Source: an uncultured Muribaculaceae bacterium (GTDB taxonomy: Bacteria > Bacteroidota > Bacteroidia > Bacteroidales > Muribaculaceae). Taken from it: DNA of 64,000 nt. Below, piece by piece: positions 1-7,439 of the stretch. Positions within the stretch are counted from its first letter, which is position 1, and each line of letters begins with the position of its first letter. A program made the translations under genes and the position numbers. Where the stretch lies: positions 1 through 64,000 of the forward strand of contig CAJTNN010000001.1 of assembly GCA_910577585.1 (NCBI GenBank), written 5' to 3'. The notes under the pieces are model-generated. The model was given only the letters and a program-made list of their open reading frames with translations, made no database searches and was not told the origin of the DNA.

Positions 1-1
1 G

Positions 2-109
2 AACGATCCGCGCCTAAAAAATTCCTTCCCCATCTTCCAAGCCAACTCAGCCAAACTTGTCGGGACTTCTATATTTGGCAACTACTATAGTTGGAAGCAG
101 GAAATCTGA
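2..109 (+). CDS. C-terminal fragment of an unidentified protein (partial, 5' end outside window)
   Basis: The frame beginning at base 2 is open for 35 codons to a TGA at 107-109. Its translation contains FPIFQANSAKLVGTSIFGNY followed by YSWKQEI, which looks like ordinary protein rather than random sequence. The beginning lies outside the window, so the family cannot be named. It lies on the same strand as the next gene, about 160 bp upstream of it, in the same AT-richer segment. It could be an accidental open frame, hence the modest confidence. Confidence 0.4.
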   Translation, partial: NDPRLKNSFPIFQANSAKLVGTSIFGNYYSWKQEI

Positions 110-254
110 ATAATTGCTGTTCATTATTGCTCTATTCGAGAATGTAAGGCCTCCATCCAAAAGGGTGCCATGACGGGATACAGAAAATAACGTTGTTTAA
201 ACTTTTCGCGAAAAACAATGTCAAGCTGTATCACATACTGCGCCACCTGCCATT

Positions 255-262
255 TAATTTTG
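255..262 (+). promoter_or_regulatory. -7 element TAATTTTG, predicted leaderless promoter
   Basis: The sequence matches the Bacteroidota -7 consensus TAnnTTTG and ends five bases before the ATG at 268. Transcription would begin at or next to that ATG. No good TTTG -33 box is visible at the usual spacing. The element argues for the 268 start over an upstream TTG at 193. Confidence 0.45.
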
Positions 263-267
263 CCGTC

Positions 268-2220
268 ATGAAGAATTCTATCGTTATAAGGAACTGGGGA
301 AATACGCCTAAAGAACAGGGGGAATGTGCTTCTGATTGCTCTAAAAGGGCTATGGAATTATTACGCCAATTCCGGAATGAGCCGCCGAATACGGATGGCT
401 CGATACGTGCGCTTCTTATTGAGGGGATGGATTATCTTGAGTTGGCCCTCCAATGGTCTACCGAACATAGGGATCACGATTACTTTGCCTCTTTCAATGT
501 CATGAATTTGGCCGCACTTCTATGCAATGCAAGCAAATCTGAATTCAAATACGCCGTGGAGCGCCTTACAAAATGGTTTGAATCTGGCTATGAGAACTCC
601 AACAATGGGTTAGCGCAGATTCTGACAGTCGAGCTAAGCAAAGAACTCAAGAATCGTCGGACTGATTTGTCAGAACGCGAATTGGTTGAAACCATAATGA
701 GATGTAAGGCTACCATGGGTTATCCCCTCTCAAAATTACTCTATATTCCGGCTGTCAGGGAGATGTATATCAAGAAAGCTTCCGAAGGAGTCCACAGATA
801 TGCCTTCTCGCTGGGGATATATTATTATGAATCGGAAGATTATGAAGCGGCCTTCAATTCGTTGAAAGGTCTGGAGGACATTCAATCTGCGAAGTATCTC
901 GGCTTGATGTATTATTATGGCAAAGGGACAGAGCAGAATCATGAGTTGGCAAAAGAGTATCTTGAGAGGTATCATGAGAGTGTGTGGTGCGTAGAGCCGG
1001 AAGTTATATGGGCTTTGGGCGACCTGTATGGCCGCTTCGCAGGGGGTCGGCAACAGTTTGATTTATACATAAAAGAGTTGCAAAAGCCGTATGCGAACCA
1101 TGAAAATCCCTTCATCAAAAAAATGCTCAGGCGATGTGTGACAGACCAATGCTGCATCACACTGCGTGACCGCATACAACTGACAGTAAAAATTGAGCCC
1201 GAAAACCGGGTGTGTGAATTTTCACTCGAATTGCCGCCCTATTGTTTTGCTACAATCAACTGGGGGGATCATCCACCCGAGAGGCATAAGATAGATGGTT
1301 GCGACATGCTTGACCGACATGAAAAAGTATCCTTCCAGCACACTTACCGCAAGCCGGGTATATACAGCGTTGCAATCGAAGCTGCATGCCATAATTCAAT
1401 CGAAGCTTTTGAATTCTGCCGCTACAAACGCCAACTTCTCTCTGTAGATTTTGAACGATGCAACGGACTAAAGAAAGTAGTCATTGTAGGTCAGCTGCTT
1501 CAATCACTTGATTTGTGCACCAACAGCTATTCAAATAAAGCCTACCTTTATGGTTTAATCTGTAGAGACAACAATATCAGTTCTTTAGATTTACGTCATT
1601 GTCCGGCGCTCTCACATCTCGATTGCTCCTTCAATCCTATCTCTGAGTTGAAGATGCTTCGAAATAACATCTTGAATAATATTTGCATCCTCAGCACACA
1701 TCTTGATAAGAGAGGGCTTGATGATAGACTCCGTCTGAATAGAGGGGATTATTGCAATTCTCTGAGTTATGACGAGTTGAGGGCCATTGACTTGCCCCTT
1801 GAACAGTACTTCCGACTAACAAACTGGGACAAAGTCCGCAAATATCTCCGTATAAATGAGCCGGATTATTACGACCATCGATTGGCAGAGTGCGAAATGA
1901 CCTTCACTCTACTCAAAGAACTTTCTAAAGAGCTTAATCATAATCCCTACGAAGATAAAGAGGGCGCTCTGGCAGTTGATGGCTCATATATATCTGATGA
2001 CTCTATTCTGCATCATGAAGAATTCTTTATCACGGGAGAAGGATGGACAACATGCCTTGCAACCAAAGTACGTGACATACGCCGCCGCCAACCATGGATG
2101 GGGCTCACCCCCACCCCTCCCGAATACTTCGTGGCAAGCGCCCTTGTCAATATGATTAAGGACTGGCGGGAACTGAAAAAAAGCCGACCTGCATCGCAAA
2201 ATGAGACAGGAATCCATTAA
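268..2220 (+). CDS. Sel1-like / PKD-like / leucine-rich repeat protein, cytoplasmic
   Basis: This 650-residue protein of unknown function has no signal peptide or membrane segment, so a cytoplasmic location is inferred. Residues about 174-238 hold Sel1-like helical repeats (SAKYLGLMYYYGKGTEQ is typical), usually protein-interaction scaffolds. Residues about 319-373 resemble a PKD-type beta domain (INWGDHPP, then HTYRKPGIYSVAIEA). Residues about 391-465 carry leucine-rich repeats of the LDLRHCPALSHLDCSFNPIS kind. The ATG at 268 is preferred because it follows a -7 promoter element directly; an in-frame TTG at 193 would add 25 residues. The same GDG/LRR combination appears in the secreted protein at 41241-44879, but here without a secretion signal. 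The region is visibly AT-richer than most of the window, which suggests transfer. It probably precedes the UDG-like gene in an accessory cassette. Confidence 0.75.
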   Translation: MKNSIVIRNWGNTPKEQGECASDCSKRAMELLRQFRNEPPNTDGSIRALLIEGMDYLELALQWSTEHRDHDYFASFNVMNLAALLCNASKSEFKYAVERLTKWFESGYENSNNGLAQILTVELSKELKNRRTDLSERELVETIMRCKATMGYPLSKLLYIPAVREMYIKKASEGVHRYAFSLGIYYYESEDYEAAFNSLKGLEDIQSAKYLGLMYYYGKGTEQNHELAKEYLERYHESVWCVEPEVIWALGDLYGRFAGGRQQFDLYIKELQKPYANHENPFIKKMLRRCVTDQCCITLRDRIQLTVKIEPENRVCEFSLELPPYCFATINWGDHPPERHKIDGCDMLDRHEKVSFQHTYRKPGIYSVAIEAACHNSIEAFEFCRYKRQLLSVDFERCNGLKKVVIVGQLLQSLDLCTNSYSNKAYLYGLICRDNNISSLDLRHCPALSHLDCSFNPISELKMLRNNILNNICILSTHLDKRGLDDRLRLNRGDYCNSLSYDELRAIDLPLEQYFRLTNWDKVRKYLRINEPDYYDHRLAECEMTFTLLKELSKELNHNPYEDKEGALAVDGSYISDDSILHHEEFFITGEGWTTCLATKVRDIRRRQPWMGLTPTPPEYFVASALVNMIKDWRELKKSRPASQNETGIH

Positions 2221-2225
2221 CTTTG
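2218..2225 (+). promoter_or_regulatory. -7 element TAACTTTG upstream of the UDG-like gene
   Basis: It matches TAnnTTTG and overlaps the stop codon of the preceding gene, about 37 bp before the ATG at 2263. The downstream gene could therefore be transcribed on its own. No clear -33 box is seen. Confidence 0.4.
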
Positions 2226-2262
2226 CAACATAAGTACCTAAGATGACTTCAATTGCATTATT

Positions 2263-3108
2263 ATGAAAGATATTAAATACAACCCTATCGAGGAGAAAAC
2301 GCTCAACGATAAGTTGGTGAACCTGTATGGGGCAAAGATTCCGGGCCTGTATGCGGCCGTCAAACCCCTATTCGATGACCCCGATGCTATAAAACCGGCT
2401 TTACCTCTGGTAATAGAGCTCAACGATGACGAATCGTATGAGAACGCCGATCTCCGTGTGATGGTATTCGGACGCGAGACCAACAACTGGAACGACACCG
2501 ACGAAAGAAGCCAGTATCCTTATGGCACCTACAATTTCAACCTTTCAACTTCAGATGATGTGCTCCACGAGATTAGGGGGAAGCATATTGAAGGTGAACC
2601 GGAAATTTTTGGGCTTGGCGACATCTACCATGCTTACTGCTATGAAGAGAACGGCGTGCGGAAGTCCATCTTTACCCGTCGGCAGAGAGAACTTATGCAA
2701 CGATTAAGCCAGCGCCTTGGCAACCGCAAGGTGGAGGCAGTGTGGAACAATGTGTCAAAAATAGGATGCGGTGGCAAAGCCTTCGGCAACAGCTGTGGCA
2801 AACCTACAGCACAAATCCACGACATTGAACGCCAATTCTTTAACGTCGTAGCCAATGAAGTGCAGATTCTGAAGCCTGACGTTGTCATATTCCTTACCGG
2901 ACGTGATGCCGACCGGGAAATCAAGGAGATTTTCGACCTGTCGGACGAGGATTTCAAATCTGTGAAAGAGGGGGTATTTCTTGACCGCATCAACCTTCCC
3001 GGTGTGAAATACGCTGCCCGCACCATCCATCCATCACGTGAAAGCAATGAGAATCTCAACAAGCATTTTGATGCTCTGATAGAGGATATCATCAGCTGCG
3101 TGCAATGA
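2263..3108 (+). CDS. Uracil-DNA glycosylase-superfamily-like protein
   Basis: This is a 281-residue soluble protein. Residues 66-76 read VMVFGRETNNW, resembling the GQE-type motif 1 of uracil-DNA glycosylase-like proteins. Residues about 207-214 (VVIFLTGR) sit where a core beta strand is expected, and HPS at about 255-257 resembles the late His motif of the superfamily. The middle contains WNNVSKIG followed by a Gly/Cys-rich stretch. The match is by motif spacing only; a catalytic Asp/Asn equivalent was not proved, so DNA repair activity is inference. Many such proteins are annotated only as hypothetical. It follows the Sel1/LRR gene by 42 bp on the same strand and shares its AT-rich composition, so the two may function or travel together. 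Confidence 0.6.
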   Translation: MKDIKYNPIEEKTLNDKLVNLYGAKIPGLYAAVKPLFDDPDAIKPALPLVIELNDDESYENADLRVMVFGRETNNWNDTDERSQYPYGTYNFNLSTSDDVLHEIRGKHIEGEPEIFGLGDIYHAYCYEENGVRKSIFTRRQRELMQRLSQRLGNRKVEAVWNNVSKIGCGGKAFGNSCGKPTAQIHDIERQFFNVVANEVQILKPDVVIFLTGRDADREIKEIFDLSDEDFKSVKEGVFLDRINLPGVKYAARTIHPSRESNENLNKHFDALIEDIISCVQ

Positions 3109-3180
3109 AGTTGACCAACAAGTTGTTTAAACAATTTCATTCTAATAATCAACGTTTTGGCTCATCATTGCAGCAATCAT

Positions 3181-3209
3181 AAAAACCGGACTACCATAGG
3201 GCCCGGATT
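3181..3209 (-). terminator. Possible intrinsic terminator after the EamA gene
   Basis: Read on the minus strand, a short CCGG-based stem with flanking A/T pairs is followed by TTTTT. It lies about 35 bp beyond the stop codon of the EamA gene. The stem is short, so confidence is moderate. Confidence 0.4.
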
Positions 3210-3244
3210 TGGGGAAGGCGGAAAATGGCGGCCGAGAGGAGGCG

Positions 3245-4171
3245 TCAGCGGCGCAGACGCGGGAAGAGGCGGCGCATGCGCAGCAGGGCGTGGTCGACAG
3301 GGTCGGAGGCTACTACGAGCGAGGTGGCGATGATGATGAGCAGGCCGCCGAGGATTTCGTTGGTCGACATCGGTTGATGCAGCAGCACGACGCTGAGCAC
3401 CACGGCCGTGACGGGTTCGAGGGCGCCGAATATGGCAGTGGGCGTGGAGCCGATGCAGTGTATGGCGGCTGTCGTGCAGTAAAGCGACATCACCGTGGGG
3501 AGCAGTGCGAGCGCGGTGACATCGGTCCAGCCGTTAAGTCCGCCGGGAAGCGTCAGGGGTTCGCCGGCAACGAGCATGAAAATGAATACGCTTGATCCGG
3601 CCAGCAGCTGATAGAACAGCAGTTTGACCGTAGGGATACCCTTGATTTTAGTCGAGACATTGGTCATGACAAGGTATACTGCATATGTGAGTGATGACAG
3701 AAACACGAGCAGGAACCCCACAAGACTGACGCCGCCCTCAGCATCGCCCCCATCGGTGCGCACAAGCAGCAGTAGTCCGGCCGTCATGATAGCCAGACAT
3801 ATACCGGTGGTAATCCGGAAACGCTCATGGTAGAAGAATGTCATAAGCAGCGCCACCATCACCGGATACATGAAGAGCAAAGTAGAGGCCACACCTGCAT
3901 TCATGTATTTATACGATTCGAAGAGTCCGAGCGAAGAGAGACCCATAAGCACACCGAGTATCACCACCGGCGCTAGCTCGCGCCGGTTGAGCTTCAGATT
4001 CCAGCCGCGACCAAGTATGATGAGCAGAAGAATCGGCAGACTCAGCAGATAGCGGAATAGCAGCACACTCGTGGGATTCATGCCGTCGCCATACAGCGGC
4101 ACGGCAAAGGCAGGATTTGTGCCATATGTGGCGGCGGCCAACGCCGCGAGAATATATCCTTTAAGTTTCAT
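3245..4171 (-). CDS. EamA/DMT-family inner-membrane transporter
   Basis: This 308-residue protein is almost entirely hydrophobic, with about ten predicted transmembrane helices in two homologous halves, as expected for EamA (drug/metabolite transporter) permeases. The N-terminus (ILAALAAATYGTNPAFA) has the usual first-helix sequence with a Gly-Thr-Asn-Pro break. The second repeat begins near residue 165 (VGFLLVFLSSLTYAVYLV). The C-terminus is strongly basic (MRRLFPRLRR), consistent with a cytoplasmic end. Family members export amino acids, metabolites or drugs; the substrate cannot be told from sequence. It stands downstream of the GLUG lipoprotein pair on the same strand, separated by about 196 bp that contains a hairpin, so it is probably a separate transcript. 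Confidence 0.85.
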   Translation of the reverse strand: MKLKGYILAALAAATYGTNPAFAVPLYGDGMNPTSVLLFRYLLSLPILLLIILGRGWNLKLNRRELAPVVILGVLMGLSSLGLFESYKYMNAGVASTLLFMYPVMVALLMTFFYHERFRITTGICLAIMTAGLLLLVRTDGGDAEGGVSLVGFLLVFLSSLTYAVYLVMTNVSTKIKGIPTVKLLFYQLLAGSSVFIFMLVAGEPLTLPGGLNGWTDVTALALLPTVMSLYCTTAAIHCIGSTPTAIFGALEPVTAVVLSVVLLHQPMSTNEILGGLLIIIATSLVVASDPVDHALLRMRRLFPRLRR

Positions 4172-4308
4172 GATCAGATTAAGCTATAAGTCGGCGACCG
4201 GGTCAAAGAGCACTCCGTAGAGTTGCCCGAAGTCGCATCTATATGAGGTAACGACATCGGACGATGCTTAGTATAAACAGGTTTGGGGACTGCCCGAAAC
4301 ACTCAGGA

Positions 4309-4337
4309 GCGCGTGGATTAATAATGAATCCACGCGC
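4309..4337 (-). terminator. Perfect 11-bp hairpin after the GLUG lipoprotein pair
   Basis: GCGCGTGGATT at 4309-4319 pairs exactly with 4327-4337 around a 7-base loop, 31 bp past the stop codon of the minus-strand lipoprotein gene. The run of U after it is weak, so it may be a terminator or an mRNA 3'-end stabiliser. Confidence 0.5.
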
Positions 4338-4367
4338 CCCCGAAAGTACTGAATATCATCGGGACTA

Positions 4368-7355
4368 TCAAGAGGAATGAGTCTGCCAGAGGCATACGCG
4401 CAACTGGGGGCCATCGGTGCCCATCTGCCAGACATCATTGAAATCAAGGCCGCCGAACTTCGCGGGATTGGTGAAATCTGCGGCACTGACTTTTGTGGCA
4501 CTCGGCCAACTGCTGCCGGTGCCCTCGAGATAGTATAGCGAACCATGATCGAAGAGCGAAGCCGACTTATGGGTGCCGATGGCGGCATTGCCATGCGCGA
4601 CTTTGCCACTGTTGACACAACGGTAGATGTTGGTCATATGGTCAACACACCCCACTATTCCCCCGGCATCGTGACTCAGCTTGGGATTGACGGCTCCGGT
4701 ATTGTAGCAGTCGCGCACGTCGCTCTTGTTACCCTCCTCCTGATAGCCGAGCACACCACCCACATATGATGCGCTGCTGCCCGAATCGACAACGCCGGTG
4801 TTGCAGCATTGCGAGAGCTGGACATTACGGAAGGAGTTGGTCAGCCCGGTGCCTGTAGGGTCGCCACCCATCGAACCTGCCACACCACCAACACCATGCA
4901 CGGCTCCCTTGGCATAGATCGGACCATGGTTGGCGCACGAGGTGATTGAGATGCGGAAGTTGGTGAATCCGGCTATGCCACCAACTCCGGATGAAGCCGA
5001 ATTTGATGAGCCTCCGGAGGCCGTCACACCTCCGGCATTCATGCAATTGGATAGAGCCACACCTATCGACTCATCATCAGGAAATCCCTTGTGGGCATCC
5101 TGCACATGCACCCGTCCGGCCACGCCTCCCACATGCAGCGAACCGCTGACGTCGCCCATATTTACACACCACGCGATATCAACCGTGGCCTCGCGGGTGT
5201 CCATCTCAAGCGGCACACGCAGCACGTAGCCCACCACACCCCCGGTATTGTCGCCACCTGTGATGTCAGCATAATTCACACAGTCACGCATACGCCCGGT
5301 GTGAGATGAATGATAGCGTCCGGCTATGCCCCCGACACAGCTTGAGTCAGGGGCATCGATGAGTCCGGCAAAGGTGCAGTCCTCCACGTTGCACTCTCCG
5401 CTGATGTCGTTGATCATGCCGACGAGTCCACCCAGATTCGATGTGCCGTCGACACGGCAATCAGCAAACATATGCATCAGCTTCGAGCCCACTATTATGC
5501 CTGCCACACCACCCACACAATCATTACCCTTCACCACGCTGCTGAATACCGGAGTGAAGCGATTCACGTCAGGCACCCGTATCGACAGCCCATTTTCGGC
5601 AAAATCAAACGCATCCTGTCCGCTTATCGTAGAATAGAATAGCTGACCGAAGAAGCCACCCACATAATTGCCCCCCGACACTTTCATCACCGGGTCGGAG
5701 CCCGAAGCCGACGACAAGTCGCCAACCATAATCTTTGACGGATCGAGGGTCACACCATAGGCATCACCGATGACTCCCCCCACATAATTGCCCGAGCTGC
5801 TTACGGGAAGATTCACCTTCACCTTCGTGTTGACGTGAAACGCTCCGTAATGCTGGCCGATAAGGCCACCCACATACGTATCGCCACTCACCGAAGCCGC
5901 CGCATCATCGACCGCCACACGTGTCGAGAAATCATCGCCCTCGATAGTGAGGCAATCGGCTATGTAACAATTACCTATCAGTCCACCCACACAGTTGCGT
6001 CCACCCACGATTGAATACACGCGGCAGTCATCAAGTGTGAGTGTCGAGGCATTCGTAAGTGCGCCCACAAGTCCACCTACATTATCGGCCCCCTTGCCAC
6101 CTACCGGGCATATTATCCTCACACCGGTCAGGCGGCTCTCTCCGGCAGCATTCTCGATATAACCGATGACTCCGCCGGCATTTGAGCCCTTGGCCTCGAT
6201 GATGCGGATATCTGAATCCTCATCGCTCACCTTGTGCTCTACACGCACATCAGATATCTCCACGCGAGCGTTGGTGCGGCCGATTACTCCCCCAATATTC
6301 TGACTACCGCTCACCGAGAAATGATAGTCAGGGGTGGCCACGCCATCCACGCTAACCTCAGCGTCGGCCAGGCCAATCAGTCCACCCACATTCTCCTCAC
6401 CAAGCACCGATGCCGCGAGCGTCACACCGCTCAGCTGCAGTGAGCCCGACACGCAATGCCCGGCTATGCCACCGATGTTACGCCCGGACGCTGAGTCGCC
6501 GAATGTGCCGGCAATCGAAATGTCGCTCACCACCACGTTACCCGAGGTAGTGCCCGCCAATATGCCGCAATCGGCATAGAGTCCGCTGACATTCACGCCG
6601 GTGAAGCTTATGCCGCTCACAGTGGCTGTGCCACGCAGTTCGGTAAAGAGGCCGAAGCCGGTGTCGCTGTCATCGCGGGCGCTGCCACGGTAATAGAGAT
6701 TTTTCATCTCATGGCCACCCCCATCGTAGCATCCGGCAAAGGGTGCACCCCAATATCCGCGCCCTGAGGCGAGGCTGCTCTGGTCGGTAGGCGTGACATC
6801 GCCGGTCTGACGGAAGAATAGTCCGGCGCCATTCGTCTTGCGGTCGTCGCCAAGATTGATGATAAACATCTCGAAGGCTTCGCTGTCGGCGATGATATAG
6901 GGGTCATCTTCGGTGCCGGAACCGGGCAACATATAACCCGGAAGTATGATTGAGACTGCAGCGAGGCGCCTCTCTGAGAATGTAGCGAGCAGACGCCCGG
7001 CTACGGTGCGACCACCGGCGCGCATGGTCATCACGTACTCACCATCGGGCAGCTCATACCCCTCCGGAATACGCATATGGAATCGGCGCATCGGAGGCTC
7101 ATCCTCCTCAACGGCGGCACTGAAGCAATGTGTCGCTCCCTCAGCCGATATCAAGGCCAGCTCCACCTCGGTCGTGCCGTCGGGCAAACCGAAGTGGGCT
7201 GCATCTATCGAGAAGGAACTTACCGTATAGTCCTCTGTCTGCTCAAGTCCCGGACGCACCGAGGGTGCCACCGGCTCATCGCTGCATCCGGCCAGCGCGC
7301 CACCCAGTGCGGCGGTGAGGGCAAGCGCAGCAAATATTTTGGTTAGTCGTTTCAT
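4368..7355 (-). CDS. Large GLUG-repeat surface lipoprotein (1)
   Basis: The product is a 995-residue lipoprotein. The ATG at 7355 is chosen because MKRLTKIFAALALTAALGGA makes a clean type II signal peptide ending in ALAGC; a start 10 codons upstream would add a polar tail. The lipidated Cys is followed by SDEP, resembling the acidic export signal of Bacteroidota surface lipoproteins. After a beta-rich N-domain (to about residue 140) nearly all of the protein is a long series of repeats of the form C/VGGLIG or VGGVAG about every 30-45 residues, typical of GLUG-motif beta-helix proteins. These are often adhesins or surface-layer proteins; the ligand is unknown. It lies 84 bp downstream of a paralogue with the same lipobox and repeats, and the pair probably forms one transcript. 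Confidence 0.8.
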   Translation of the reverse strand: MKRLTKIFAALALTAALGGALAGCSDEPVAPSVRPGLEQTEDYTVSSFSIDAAHFGLPDGTTEVELALISAEGATHCFSAAVEEDEPPMRRFHMRIPEGYELPDGEYVMTMRAGGRTVAGRLLATFSERRLAAVSIILPGYMLPGSGTEDDPYIIADSEAFEMFIINLGDDRKTNGAGLFFRQTGDVTPTDQSSLASGRGYWGAPFAGCYDGGGHEMKNLYYRGSARDDSDTGFGLFTELRGTATVSGISFTGVNVSGLYADCGILAGTTSGNVVVSDISIAGTFGDSASGRNIGGIAGHCVSGSLQLSGVTLAASVLGEENVGGLIGLADAEVSVDGVATPDYHFSVSGSQNIGGVIGRTNARVEISDVRVEHKVSDEDSDIRIIEAKGSNAGGVIGYIENAAGESRLTGVRIICPVGGKGADNVGGLVGALTNASTLTLDDCRVYSIVGGRNCVGGLIGNCYIADCLTIEGDDFSTRVAVDDAAASVSGDTYVGGLIGQHYGAFHVNTKVKVNLPVSSSGNYVGGVIGDAYGVTLDPSKIMVGDLSSASGSDPVMKVSGGNYVGGFFGQLFYSTISGQDAFDFAENGLSIRVPDVNRFTPVFSSVVKGNDCVGGVAGIIVGSKLMHMFADCRVDGTSNLGGLVGMINDISGECNVEDCTFAGLIDAPDSSCVGGIAGRYHSSHTGRMRDCVNYADITGGDNTGGVVGYVLRVPLEMDTREATVDIAWCVNMGDVSGSLHVGGVAGRVHVQDAHKGFPDDESIGVALSNCMNAGGVTASGGSSNSASSGVGGIAGFTNFRISITSCANHGPIYAKGAVHGVGGVAGSMGGDPTGTGLTNSFRNVQLSQCCNTGVVDSGSSASYVGGVLGYQEEGNKSDVRDCYNTGAVNPKLSHDAGGIVGCVDHMTNIYRCVNSGKVAHGNAAIGTHKSASLFDHGSLYYLEGTGSSWPSATKVSAADFTNPAKFGGLDFNDVWQMGTDGPQLRVCLWQTHSS

Positions 7356-7439
7356 CTGGTTAGGATTATATTGAGTAGTGGGCAAACACCCAATAATCTA
7401 TCAATTTGTTTTTCAAATACCTGACTACAATATTCATCA

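Noticed and set aside
3245..3595. Plus-strand open frame opposite the EamA gene
   Set aside because: The codon content mirrors the EamA gene on the other strand; it has no protein-like features of its own.
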